DNA from: Opitutaceae bacterium
GTDB lineage: Bacteria > Verrucomicrobiota > Verrucomicrobiia > Opitutales > Opitutaceae
Direction: 5' to 3'
NCBI GenBank assembly: GCA_016711225.1
Contig: JADJTK010000024.1
Coordinates: 24,556 to 88,555, forward strand
DNA: 64,000 nt
Made by a program: the position numbers and the translations under genes. The stretch's first letter is position 1, and every line of letters starts with the position of its first letter. The notes below the pieces were generated by a model that saw only the letters and a program-made list of their open reading frames with translations, did no database searches and was not told where the DNA came from. Below are positions 6,974 to 14,868 of this stretch, in pieces.

Positions 6974-7064
6974 GCCGAACGATTCAGGTGTGCCATGCCG
7001 GGCGGCTGGCGGTGATTGGAAACCGGGCACTCTTCCCGGCATTGGTACTGGTGGCTGGTTCGGC
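6974..7064 (-). other. attC site of cassette K
   Basis: 91 bp from GCCGAAC (6974-6980) to GTTCGGC (7058-7064), main sub-type with inner arms tgccatgccggg and cccggcattggta. It is the attC of the attI-proximal cassette. Confidence 0.87.
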
Positions 7065-7066
7065 TG

Positions 7067-7574
7067 TCATTCTTTAGGGAACTCCAAGGATGCGATAACC
7101 ACCGACCAAATCCTTCGGGCATTCTGCAGTGCCGGCTGAAAAATCCACTTCGAAGAAATCTCAGAGTGTGGCCTTCTCAAAGGCCGGGTCGCTTGCCGAG
7201 AGGAGCCGAGCCTCAACAACGTGCCCCGTGTTGTCGACCACGAGAACCACCCTCGATGAACCGCTCTTCCCTTCGCGAACGGCACGAGCGGGAGTGAGAA
7301 ACAGCGGAGGGGACTCCGGGAACCTCGCTGGCCGGTGTAATCGCCGCTCAGGCGCCAACCTTCGCGCAGTCCCTCACGAGATCTGCTCGATCTGAGAACA
7401 AAGTCAGTACCTTCGAGATAGTCTCCCGGGATCGGCGTCATATGCAGGCAGAACCTCTTTGCACACGGCCGGCACTTCTCTGGGAAGAGGCTCTTCGTAG
7501 TGGGGCTTCTCGGTCGTGCTGCACCCGACGATAAGCATCACGCACAGGGAAGATATGAGGACGCTTCGCTTCAT
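7067..7574 (-). pseudogene. Cassette K: degraded TonB_C-like lipoprotein gene
   Basis: The frame from ATG 7574 encodes a lipoprotein signal (MKRSVLISSLCVMLIVGCST) but meets TGA at 7404-7406 after 56 residues, and another TGA soon after. Downstream in the same frame is a TonB C-terminal-like piece, EGKSGSSRVVLVVDNTGHVV to SDPAFEKATL. It ends at a stop near 7161, where a one-base shift continues it as EISSKWIFQPALQNARR to EFPKE, stopping at 7067. At least two stops and one indel disrupt one gene, so it is most likely dead. Cassette A, at the other end of the array, has the same kind of domain. Confidence 0.65.
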
Positions 7575-7576
7575 TC

Positions 7577-7660
7577 GCCGAACAGTAGGGATTCACCTCA
7601 GTTGAATGTAGCTTTAGCCGGAAGCGGTGGAGGAGAGGTTCTGGCCTGCAACTCGTTGAT
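7577..7660 (-). other. Putative attI / proximal end of the cassette array
   Basis: GCCGAAC at 7577-7583 (GTTCGGC on the minus strand) is the last core site of the array. It has no full attC to its right: the sequence beyond (agtagggattcacctcag) does not resemble the other sites. This is where attI is expected, between the first cassette and the divergent integrase-like gene at 7836. The right-hand limit is arbitrary. A cassette promoter reading leftward should lie in 7584-7835, but I cannot identify it with confidence. Confidence 0.5.
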
Positions 7661-7835
7661 GGAGAATGATCGGATTGCGCGAATGTTGCTTTCGCCGGGT
7701 GGTTTTTGGGGAGCAAAAGCGACATTCGCTCTGGAGCCCATTTCGCCCACTTTTCCTGCTCGAAAAGCGACGCGCGCGTCGGAATGCAGGCGCGAGGTCG
7801 GAATTGGGAAAATCCTCAAAAAGAAGGGCGGAGCG

Positions 7836-8066
7836 ATGAATTCCAACCAAGCTGGGCAGAATCGCGATAAGTTGATTCTTTGCTTCCCGAATTGGACTGC
7901 AGCGTTGGCGGCGGCGCTGGAACCCGCCGCGAAGGAGCGGTACCGGCGCGAGATCCTCGCGTTCCTGCACCACTGTAAAATCCACCATGCGGGGGCGAGC
8001 ATCATCCTGGCCAAGGCGTATCTCTCAGTCGCCGAGACACAAGGACGAAGTGGAGCGGCGGCCTAA
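7836..8066 (+). pseudogene. Truncated integron integrase-like gene (N-terminal SAM-like domain only)
   Basis: 76 residues from ATG 7836, preceded by AAGGGCGGAG as ribosome-binding site. The text FPNWTAALAAALEPAAKERYRREILAFLHHCKIHHAGA resembles the N-terminal core-binding domain of integron-type tyrosine recombinases, with the pattern W-x2-AL and YRREILAFLxxC. A normal IntI is about 320 residues and carries the catalytic R-H-R-Y residues further on; here TAA comes at 8064-8066 and repeat DNA follows, with no catalytic domain in any frame. Its position beside the array, divergent from it, is where intI belongs. The family call rests on a short segment, so it is tentative. Confidence 0.55.
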
Positions 8067-8521
8067 GGCGGAGTGAAGAAGGCCGAACGCCGGGGACACG
8101 GAGGGCTGGAGCTCAGCGTTCACAGGGCTGAATGGCTGCGCCATCCAGCTACGACGGAGATGGGCCGGACGATTGCACCACAGAGGACACGGAGGGCACG
8201 GAGGACGAACGAAGCTTTGGCGAGCTTCGCTACGGGTGGAAGACGCCCCGGCCACCTCGCCGCGGTGGCCTACACGGCGCCCGACGTTCTTGCGAACGTC
8301 GCCACGACCAGAACGCAGGCAGGGACGGCGCCACTTACGAATTTCTCCGTGACCTCTGTGACCGGCTCGGCTCAGGGTTTCGTGTTTCGATCCTGCCATT
8401 CTTTGCGCTCTCTGCGTTCTTTGCGGTTAACCTCTTCCGAACCTCCGTGGTGAGCCTTCCGATCCTTCGCGGCCGCACCTTTTTCTCGCAGCCGCGCGGC
8501 GAGCCTGCCAGTGGTAAGCCA
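8067..8521. repeat. Repeat-rich spacer between integrase remnant and metW
   Basis: No gene is seen. Repeats of the caccacagaggacacgg family occur near 8175-8205, and the reverse-complement cgcagag / cgttctttgcggttaacc family near 8400-8455. A gcgaacgtcg palindrome-like pair lies near 8283-8305. The ORFs crossing it are repeat translations. Confidence 0.65.
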
Positions 8522-9136
8522 ATGGCCAGCATCGGAAAACTCGCGGAACGCCGCACCGTCGACATGCGCATCCTCGGCGAATGGGTCGAGGCGGGCAGCC
8601 GCGTGTGCGAACTGGGCTGCGGCCGTGGCGTGCTGCTCGAATACCTCGTGCACTCGCGCAAGGTCTTCGCCGTGGGCGTGGACCTCGACGTCGACAAGAT
8701 CGCCGCCTGCGTGAAGCGCGGGGTCACCGCCTACCAGGGCGACATGATGGGCTTCCTGCGCAAACTGCCCGACGGCTTTTTCGACCGCGTCGTCTTCTCC
8801 CGCACCATCGAGGAGCTGCCGGAGCCGGCGGCGGTGCTGCGCGAGGCGCTGCGGGTGGGCCGCTGCGTGACGGTGGGTTTCGTGAACCACGCGTATTGGA
8901 AAAACAGGCTCGGAGCGTTTCTCCATGGGCGCAAGTTGCGCAACGAGGTGTACACCACCGCCTGGGCCGATACCCGGCCCACCAATCCGGTGGCGGTGGC
9001 CGATTTTGAGGAGTTTTGTGCGGCCCAGCAGATCCGCATCGTGCGGCGCGCGGTGTTGCGCGGCGACTGGGAACGGCCGTGCACGGTGCTGCCGAATTTC
9101 TTTGCCGGCTACGCGATGTACGAGATCGCGCAGTGA
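8522..9136 (+). CDS. metW: MetW-like class I SAM methyltransferase
   Basis: 204 residues. The start is at ATG 8522 (MASIGKLAERRTVDM), because the longer frame upstream is repeat DNA. Motif I of the class I methyltransferase fold is seen in RVCELGCGRGVLLEYL (residues 24-39), with an acidic motif II (GVDLDVDKI) and a QGDMM segment. The rest follows the MetW family, including FVNHAYWKNRL and a conserved TAWADTRPTNP stretch. In many bacteria MetW accompanies MetX in methionine biosynthesis; no metX is in the window, so the gene is solitary here. It is cytosolic. rsmH follows on the same strand, 135 bp downstream. Confidence 0.8.
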   Translation: MASIGKLAERRTVDMRILGEWVEAGSRVCELGCGRGVLLEYLVHSRKVFAVGVDLDVDKIAACVKRGVTAYQGDMMGFLRKLPDGFFDRVVFSRTIEELPEPAAVLREALRVGRCVTVGFVNHAYWKNRLGAFLHGRKLRNEVYTTAWADTRPTNPVAVADFEEFCAAQQIRIVRRAVLRGDWERPCTVLPNFFAGYAMYEIAQ

Positions 9137-9271
9137 ACGGCCCCTGCGGGCGGCCTCGACGCTGGAATCGAAGTTCCGCGAAGGGCGGGCGGGGGCATCC
9201 GTGTGGAGTGCGGACGCGTGCGGTGTTTTCCCGCTGGCCCGCCGGAGGGGTTGCGGCAAGGTTCGGCCTCC

Positions 9272-10327
9272 ATGTCCGACGAGCCCGCGGCCACGCCCGA
9301 TCCCACTGCCACTCCGCATCGCCGCCGGCCGCGCTATGCGGGCAAGAATCCGCGGCGTTTTGAGGACAAATACAAGGAGCACGATCCCGCCCGCTACGCC
9401 GAGACCGTCGCCAAGGTCATCGCCTCCGGCAAGACTGTGGCGGGTACGCATCGGCCCATCATGGTGGCGGAGATCCTGGAGGTGCTCGCTCCGGCCCCGG
9501 GCGAGATCGGCGTCGACTGCACCCTCGGCTACGGCGGGCACGCCCGTGAGATTCTGGCCCGACTGCTGCCTGGTGGACGCCTGCTCGGGCTGGATGCCGA
9601 CCCGGTCGAGCTTCCTAAGACGGAGGCCCGCCTGCGCGCCCTCGGTCACGGCCCCGAGGTATTCACCGCGCATCGCAGCAATTTCGCCGGGCTGCCCAAG
9701 GTCCTCACCGCCGCCGGCCTGTCGGGGGCGGATGTGATCCTCGCCGACCTTGGGGTATCCTCCATGCAGATCGACGACCCGGCGCGCGGCTTCTCGGTGA
9801 AACTCGCCGGCCCGCTCGACATGCGCATGAACCCGCAGCGCGGGGCGCCCGCCTCTGCGTTGCTCGCCGGCCTCGCACCGGCGGCGCTGGAACAGCTGCT
9901 CACCGACAATGCAGACGAGCCGCGGGCCGCTCTCCTCGCCCCGGCGTTGGCCGGGCGGAGTTTCGCCACTACCACGGCGCTGGCGGAGGCCATTCGCGCG
10001 GCCCTGCCGTCGCGAGTGGATAAGGACGAGGCCGATCTTGCGGTGCGCCGGGTTTTCCAGGCGCTGCGCATCGCCGTGAACGACGAGTTCTCCGCGCTCG
10101 ATTCCTTTCTTCGCCACTTGCCGGGCTGTTTGCTGCCGGGCGGGCGCGTGGCGGTGTTGACGTTTCATTCCGGCGAGGACCGCCGGGTGAAGAAGGCCTT
10201 TGCCGCCGGCTTGCAGGCCGGGCTCTACGCGGCGATCGCCGAGGAGGTGATCCGGCCCACGCCGGCCGAGTGCGGATCGAACCCCCGCGCGAGCCCGACG
10301 AAGTTGCGCTGGGCGCGGCGGGCGTAG
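9272..10327 (+). CDS. rsmH: 16S rRNA (cytosine(1402)-N4)-methyltransferase
   Basis: 351 residues from ATG 9272 (MSDEPAATPDPTATPHRRR); a basic N-terminal extension of about 55 residues precedes the conserved domain. RsmH (MraW) motifs follow in order: HRPIMVAEIL, DCTLGYGGHAREIL (SAM binding), DADP, ADLGVSSMQIDDPARGFS, GPLDMRMN and the C-terminal LTFHSGEDRRVKKAF. The enzyme methylates N4 of C1402 in the 16S decoding centre. In most bacteria rsmH heads the division/cell-wall cluster; here it stands alone, with unrelated DNA on both sides. The start is the only weak point, since a longer frame opens at 9203. Confidence 0.93.
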   Translation: MSDEPAATPDPTATPHRRRPRYAGKNPRRFEDKYKEHDPARYAETVAKVIASGKTVAGTHRPIMVAEILEVLAPAPGEIGVDCTLGYGGHAREILARLLPGGRLLGLDADPVELPKTEARLRALGHGPEVFTAHRSNFAGLPKVLTAAGLSGADVILADLGVSSMQIDDPARGFSVKLAGPLDMRMNPQRGAPASALLAGLAPAALEQLLTDNADEPRAALLAPALAGRSFATTTALAEAIRAALPSRVDKDEADLAVRRVFQALRIAVNDEFSALDSFLRHLPGCLLPGGRVAVLTFHSGEDRRVKKAFAAGLQAGLYAAIAEEVIRPTPAECGSNPRASPTKLRWARRA

Positions 10328-10680
10328 GGAACGAAGGCCTGTGCGGGAATCGGCTCGGGCGGAGCCTCGCCCTCCAGCGGGAAGGCGGGGCGAACCACCT
10401 GGATGATGCCGCCGGAGATCTGAAGCGGAGACGCAACCAGGGAAGCGGTTTTCCACCTGTCCTTGATCAATCCCCCTGCGACCAAACCCTGCCGGGTTCA
10501 GGCGGCGCCAGCACCGCCCCTACATCGGAATGGGGGCGATCCCGACGTTCGGATGAGCGGACCACGGGCGCGCGGCCGACTTCGGGCCCTGGTGACAAGG
10601 GGGGGGGGGGGGGGGGGGGGGGGGCGGAAGGCGGGGCGGGGGGGGGGGAGAGGTGGGGGGGGGGGCGGGGGGCGGGCGCG
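10328..10680. other. Spacer with 26-G homopolymer and G-rich low complexity
   Basis: After rsmH comes unremarkable GC-rich DNA to about 10590. Then there is an uninterrupted run of 26 G (10599-10624) and further G runs of 10-11 to about 10680. No natural gene is supported. Homopolymers this long at this GC content are typical of assembly or dye-chemistry artefacts. The run is what spoils the 3' end of the neighbouring sugar kinase. Confidence 0.8.
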
Positions 10681-11753
10681 CCGCCGCGAAGGTTTCTCAT
10701 CTCCTTGCGGGTGGCCATCGAGGTGTCGCCAGGAGTCGTCGACGCGAGGGCGCCGTGGGCGGCGCCGTACTCCACGGCCTTCTGGGCGTCGTTGAAGGTG
10801 AGGAAGCCGAACTGCACGCCCGAGGCGAAGGAGTCGCCACCGCCCACGCGGTCGAGGATCTCGAGCTCCGGATACTTGCGGCTCTCGTGGAACTTGCCGT
10901 CGTGCCAGAGGATGGCGCTCCAGTCGTTCTTGGTGGCGGTGATCACGCGGCGCAGCGTGGTGGCGGCGACCTTGAAGTTGGGGAACTCCTTCACGGCGGT
11001 CTCGATCATGGCCTTGAAGGCGTCGGTCTCGATGGCGCTGATGTTGTGGTCCACGCCCTTGACCTCGAAGCCGAGCGAGGCGGTGAAGTCCTCCTCGTTG
11101 CCGATCATCACGTCGACGTACTTGGCGATCTCGCGGTTGACCTCCTGCGCCTTCTGCAGGCCGCCGATGGTCTTCCAGAGCGAGGGGCGGTAGTTGAGAT
11201 CGTAGGAGACGATGGTGCCGTGCTTCTTGGCGGCTTTCACCGCCTCGATGGTGGCCTCGGCGGTGGTGGCGGAGAGGGCGGCGAAGATGCCGCCGGTGTG
11301 CAGCCAGCGCACGCCCAGCTTGCCGAAGATGTGCTCCCAGTCGAAGTCGCCGGGCTTGAGCTGCGAGGCGGCGGTGTTGCCGCGGTCGGGCACGCCGACC
11401 GCGCCACGGATACCGAAGCCGCGCTCGGTGAAGTTGAGGCCGTTGCGCACGGTGCGGCCGATGCCGTCGTCCTCGCGCCACTTGATGAAGTCGGTGGCGA
11501 CGCCGCCCTGCATGATGAAGTCCTCGACGAGGTGGCCGACCTCGTTGTCGACGAAGGCGGTGGCCACGGCGGTCTTCAGGCCGAAGCATTTGCGCAGGCC
11601 GCGGGAGGTGTTGTATTCGCCGCCGCCTTCCCAGGCGGTGAACGAGCGGGCGGTGCGGACGCGGCCTTCACCGGGATCGAGGCGGAGCATGACTTCGCCG
11701 AGCGAAATCTGGTCAAAGGCGCACTGGGCGGCGGGTTTGAGGGAGAGACTCAT
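10467..11753 (-). CDS. kdgK: 2-keto-3-deoxygluconate kinase (PfkB family), 3' end corrupted
   Basis: Residues 1-358 (10680-11753) form a PfkB sugar kinase: N-terminal ISLGEVMLRLDPGEGRVR, substrate-lid region, IVSYDLNYRPSLWK typical of KDG kinases, and the DRVGGGDSFASG anion-hole/catalytic-base motif near residue 305. It phosphorylates KDG to KDPG at the end of pectin and uronate catabolism. From residue 359 the frame runs through the G-rich tract and encodes about 70 Pro/Ala/Arg-rich residues that belong to no kinase. The true stop should be within a few codons of MATRKEMRNL. It lies downstream of the iclR gene on the same strand. Confidence 0.85.
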   Translation of the reverse strand: MSLSLKPAAQCAFDQISLGEVMLRLDPGEGRVRTARSFTAWEGGGEYNTSRGLRKCFGLKTAVATAFVDNEVGHLVEDFIMQGGVATDFIKWREDDGIGRTVRNGLNFTERGFGIRGAVGVPDRGNTAASQLKPGDFDWEHIFGKLGVRWLHTGGIFAALSATTAEATIEAVKAAKKHGTIVSYDLNYRPSLWKTIGGLQKAQEVNREIAKYVDVMIGNEEDFTASLGFEVKGVDHNISAIETDAFKAMIETAVKEFPNFKVAATTLRRVITATKNDWSAILWHDGKFHESRKYPELEILDRVGGGDSFASGVQFGFLTFNDAQKAVEYGAAHGALASTTPGDTSMATRKEMRNLRGGAPAPRPPPHLSPPPAPPSAPPPPPPPPLSPGPEVGRAPVVRSSERRDRPHSDVGAVLAPPEPGRVWSQGD

Positions 11754-11872
11754 GGTTTGGTTGGATGGAGTGGAGAGGGAAGGGGACGAAGACGGAGAGG
11801 CAAGCGTGTGGTGGAGGAGGCAGGCGGGGCGGGCGGCGGGCGCGGCCCGGGCGCGTGCCGGGGCGCAGTCGC

Positions 11873-12781
11873 TCAGCCCTTCGGGCCGGTGTAACCAAGG
11901 AGCCGGGAAAGCTCGGCGGCGGAGGCCTGCACGATGCCGACCATTTCCGGTATTCGTTCGGGCGTGAAGCGGACGCAGGAGGCGGTGATGCCGATCGCGG
12001 CGATGACCTGTCCGTCGGAGGCGAAGACGGGTGCGGCGACACAGCGGACCCCGGGGTGGTATTCCTCGTCGTCGAGGCTGTAGCCGCGGCTGCGGGTGAG
12101 CTCGGCTTCGCGTTTGAGCTTGGCCAGGGAGGTGAGCGAGTGCGGCGTGCGGGCGACGAGCGACTCAACGGGCAGCACTTCGGCGAAGCGGTCGGCGTAG
12201 AGGTAGGCGAGGAAGATTTTTCCCGTGGAGGAGCAGTGCAGCTCGGCGAGGTAACCCGGGCGTGAGGCGGCGCGGAGGGGATGTGGGCTGTCCTGTACGG
12301 CGACGATGAGCGAGCGGTCGTCGCAGGGGATGGCGAGGTGGGCGGTCTCGTCGGCGGAGGCCGTGAGCCGATGCAGGACGGGCAGGGCGAGGTCGCGGAT
12401 CTCGGTGCCGGCGAGCGCGGCGGTGCCAAGTTGGATGAGGACCGGGCCCAGTTCGTAGCGGCCGTCGGATTTACGCGCGAAGCCGTCGAGATGCAGCGTG
12501 GTCATGATGCGCAGCGTCGTGGTAACGGGGATGCCCAGGGCGCGGGCGAGGTCGGCGGCCTTGAGACCCTCGGGGTGGTGGCCGAGGAGCTTGAGGATGC
12601 GGCAGGCGTTGCGCAGGTTGGGGATGACGTAGCGCTCGCTCGCTGGGGTGGCGACGGAAGGGGCGGGGCTGGCGCGGCGCGGGGGAGGAGGGCATGGAGG
12701 GGAGGGCAGTTTCCACGGGGCGGCCGGGAAATTTGTGTTGCACAAGGTCGGTAATAGTTCAGCTATGAAAGGCAAGTTCAT
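11873..12781 (-). CDS. IclR-family transcriptional regulator
   Basis: 302 residues if started at ATG 12781. The conserved part begins near residue 50 with a winged helix-turn-helix (RYVIPNLRNACRILKLLGHH, LKAADLARALGIPVTTTLRIM). The IclR effector domain follows (LHRLTASADETAHLAIPCDD, ELHCSSTGKIFLAYL, GYSLDDEEYHPGVRCVAAPVF, AIGITA). IclR proteins of this kind (KdgR-like) control uronate catabolism genes. Its position between kdgK and the divergent kduI/kduD supports that role here. The first 45 or so residues are Pro-rich and unconserved, so the real start may lie further in. A palindrome at 12733-12745 would then be in its promoter. Confidence 0.88.
   Translation of the reverse strand: MNLPFIAELLPTLCNTNFPAAPWKLPSPPCPPPPRRASPAPSVATPASERYVIPNLRNACRILKLLGHHPEGLKAADLARALGIPVTTTLRIMTTLHLDGFARKSDGRYELGPVLIQLGTAALAGTEIRDLALPVLHRLTASADETAHLAIPCDDRSLIVAVQDSPHPLRAASRPGYLAELHCSSTGKIFLAYLYADRFAEVLPVESLVARTPHSLTSLAKLKREAELTRSRGYSLDDEEYHPGVRCVAAPVFASDGQVIAAIGITASCVRFTPERIPEMVGIVQASAAELSRLLGYTGPKG
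12733..12745. promoter_or_regulatory. Possible operator palindrome TTGTG-ttg-CACAA
   Basis: A perfect 5-3-5 inverted repeat lies in the region between the conserved part of iclR and the kduI start. It would suit autoregulation or control of the divergent kdu genes if iclR starts downstream of 12781 as annotated. Only one copy was noticed, so this is a candidate. Confidence 0.3.
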
Positions 12782-12922
12782 TAGTGAAATCTCTGCCGCA
12801 GTGGCCGGGTCGCCCCTCGGCCTCTCGCTCTGCCCCGGTTCCGGCTTGTTTGCGGCGCCGCCCCTCCGATCCCGAAAGCCCACGGCCCGTCTCCGCTCCA
12901 CCCCATTCTTTGTCTCCATACC

Positions 12923-13753
12923 ATGAAAACGCATCCCAGTGTCTTCCCCCAATTCACCGCCAGTCTGCCTCCGGAGGCCCTGCGCCAGGAGTTTCTTGTC
13001 TCCGGACTCTTTGTCCCGGGTGAGCTCAACCTGCGCTGGTGGGAAACGGAGCGCACGATCGTGGGCGGCATCGTCCCGACCGACAAACCCCTCACGCTGA
13101 CCAATCCGGCCGAGCTGCGCGCGGCTTTCTTCTGCGAGCGGCGCGAGGCCGGTATCCTCAACCTCGGCGGCGCGGGCACCATCACCGTCGATGGCGCCGT
13201 GCATCCGCTGGGCAAGTGCGATGCGCTCTACCTCGGGCGCGGCGCGAAGGAGGTCGTCTTCGCCTCCGCTGCTGCCGCCGAGCCGGCGCGGTTCTACTTC
13301 CTCTCCTACTCGGCCCATGCGGCGTATCCGACCAAGCTGGTCCCCTTCGCCGCGATGACGCCCACCAAGCTCGGTTCCCGCGAGAACGCCAACGAGCGCA
13401 CCATCTACAAGGCGATCCACGCGCAGGCCGTGGACACCTGCCAGGTGGTCATGGGCTTCACCAAGCTCGAGACCGGCAGCGTATGGAACACGATGCCGCC
13501 CCACACCCACTCCCGCCGCTCGGAGGTGTATCTGTATTTCGACATCCCGACCGATCAGGCCGTCTTCCACTTCATGGGAGCCCCGCAGGCGACGCGGCAT
13601 CTCATCATGCGCAACTTCGACATCGCCCTGTCCCCGCCGTGGTCGATCCACTGCGGCGTGGGCACCGCGGCCTACACCTTCGTCTGGGGCATGGGTGGGG
13701 AGAACCGCGACTACGCCGACATGGATCCGGCGCCCGTCAAAACCCTGATCTGA
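12923..13753 (+). CDS. kduI: 5-keto-4-deoxyuronate isomerase
   Basis: 276 residues, the normal KduI length, from ATG 12923. The cupin-fold enzyme interconverts 5-keto-4-deoxyuronate (DKI) and 2,5-diketo-3-deoxygluconate (DKII) after pectin lyase products open. Family features include FLVSGLFVPGELNLRWWETERTIVGG near the N-terminus, the FFCERREAGILNLGG segment and the metal site MPPHTHSRRSEVYLYFD (His-x-His ... Glu, residues about 193-208). Near the end is PPWSIHCGVGTAAYTFVWGMGGEN, which provides another His. kduD, for the next step, follows in the same direction after 173 bp. Confidence 0.95.
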   Translation: MKTHPSVFPQFTASLPPEALRQEFLVSGLFVPGELNLRWWETERTIVGGIVPTDKPLTLTNPAELRAAFFCERREAGILNLGGAGTITVDGAVHPLGKCDALYLGRGAKEVVFASAAAAEPARFYFLSYSAHAAYPTKLVPFAAMTPTKLGSRENANERTIYKAIHAQAVDTCQVVMGFTKLETGSVWNTMPPHTHSRRSEVYLYFDIPTDQAVFHFMGAPQATRHLIMRNFDIALSPPWSIHCGVGTAAYTFVWGMGGENRDYADMDPAPVKTLI

Positions 13754-13926
13754 GCCTGCTCCGGTAGCGGCGCCGCTTCGGTGCCGCGCGGTACGGGAAG
13801 CCGCCCCGCCCCCGCGACCGCCGCCAGTTCGCCGTTCCCGTCCCTCAACCTAAACCTCCCCCTTCAACGTCAACCGCCCCGCGACTGTCCACAGTCCCCT
13901 GTTAACCGTCCACTGATTCCTCCCCC

Positions 13927-14694
13927 ATGAGCACTATTCTCGATCTCTTCAAACTCGACGGCAAAGTGGCCGTGGTCACCGGCGCCGCCCGCGGCCTCGG
14001 TCAGGGCATGGCCCTCGCGCTGGCCGAAGCCGGTGCCGACATCGTCGCCATCGACATCCTGCCGGCCGATGACACCGTCAAACAAGTACAGGCGCTCGGC
14101 CGCAAGGCCGTGGCCATCGTGGGCAACCTCGGCGATCGGGACGCGATCCCGGCGGTGATCGCCGACGCCCGCAAGCACTTCGCCTCGCTCGATATCCTCG
14201 TGAACTGCGCCGGCATCATCCGCCGCGAGGACTTCCTGAAGTTCTCCGCCAAGGACTGGGACGACGTGATGGGCATCAACATCGATGCGGTGTTCTTCCT
14301 CAGCCAGGCCTTCTGCAACGACGTCGTCTCGCGCGGCGGCAAGGGCAAGATCATCAACATCGCCTCGATGCTCTCCTTCCAGGGCGGCGTGCGCGTGCCC
14401 TCTTACACCGCCTCCAAGAGCGCGGTGGCCGGGCTCACCCGCCTAGTGGCCAACGAGCTCGCGTCCAAGGGTATCAACTGCAACGCCATCGCCCCCGGCT
14501 ACATGGCCACCGACAACACGGCGCCGTTGCGCGCCGACGAGAAACGCAGCGCCTCCATCCTCGAGCGTATCCCCGCCGGTCGTTGGGGCACACCGGACGA
14601 TCTCAAGGGCGCGGTGGTCTTTTTGGCCTCGGCCGCCTCCGACTATGTCAACGGGTACACCGTCGCAGTCGACGGCGGCTGGTTGGCACGCTAA
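13927..14694 (+). CDS. kduD: 2-dehydro-3-deoxy-D-gluconate 5-dehydrogenase (SDR)
   Basis: 255 residues from ATG 13927. It is a classical short-chain dehydrogenase: the dinucleotide motif TGAARGLGQG is at residues 19-28, NCAGI near 93, the catalytic Ser in IINIASMLSFQGG, and YTASKSAVAG supplies the Tyr-x3-Lys. KduD reduces 2,5-diketo-3-deoxygluconate to KDG using NAD(P)H. The adjacency to kduI and the lengths make the KduD assignment stronger than a generic SDR call. It is cytosolic. KDG then goes to the kinase encoded at 10467-11753. Confidence 0.93.
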   Translation: MSTILDLFKLDGKVAVVTGAARGLGQGMALALAEAGADIVAIDILPADDTVKQVQALGRKAVAIVGNLGDRDAIPAVIADARKHFASLDILVNCAGIIRREDFLKFSAKDWDDVMGINIDAVFFLSQAFCNDVVSRGGKGKIINIASMLSFQGGVRVPSYTASKSAVAGLTRLVANELASKGINCNAIAPGYMATDNTAPLRADEKRSASILERIPAGRWGTPDDLKGAVVFLASAASDYVNGYTVAVDGGWLAR

Positions 14695-14715
14695 TCCTTG
14701 GCCAGTTCTCCGAAT

Positions 14716-14781
14716 GGTGGGGCGTGCTTTACGCCCACAGCCGCGCCCGAGCCGAATGGCGGGCATGAAGCCCGCCCTACC
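14716..14781. repeat. Imperfect inverted repeat (gtggggcgtgctttacgcc family)
   Basis: Arms TGGTGGGGCGTGCTTTACGC and gcatgaagcccgccctacc face each other between kduD and the DUF4861 gene. It is related to the better-preserved hairpin at 16158-16227. Confidence 0.7.
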
Positions 14782-14868
14782 GCCAAACAACCGCCGTCCT
14801 GCCGACACCGCCCGCTTTTGCCATTCTCTCCGGTTCGTTGCCCCGATGATTAGTATTTTGTGACGCCA

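Noticed and set aside
1765..7064. Regularly spaced repeats of about 90 bp as a CRISPR array
   Set aside because: The repeats are too long, and the spacers are 230-550 bp complete genes; the structure fits attC sites.
8372..10456. 694-codon open frame on the minus strand opposite metW and rsmH
   Set aside because: Arg/Gly/His-rich translation with no domain; it is the antisense shadow of two well-recognised genes in high-GC DNA.
10599..10680. Poly-G tract as a phase-variable or quadruplex regulatory element
   Set aside because: Length and context (gene end destroyed on one side) fit an artefact better; kept only as a quality finding.
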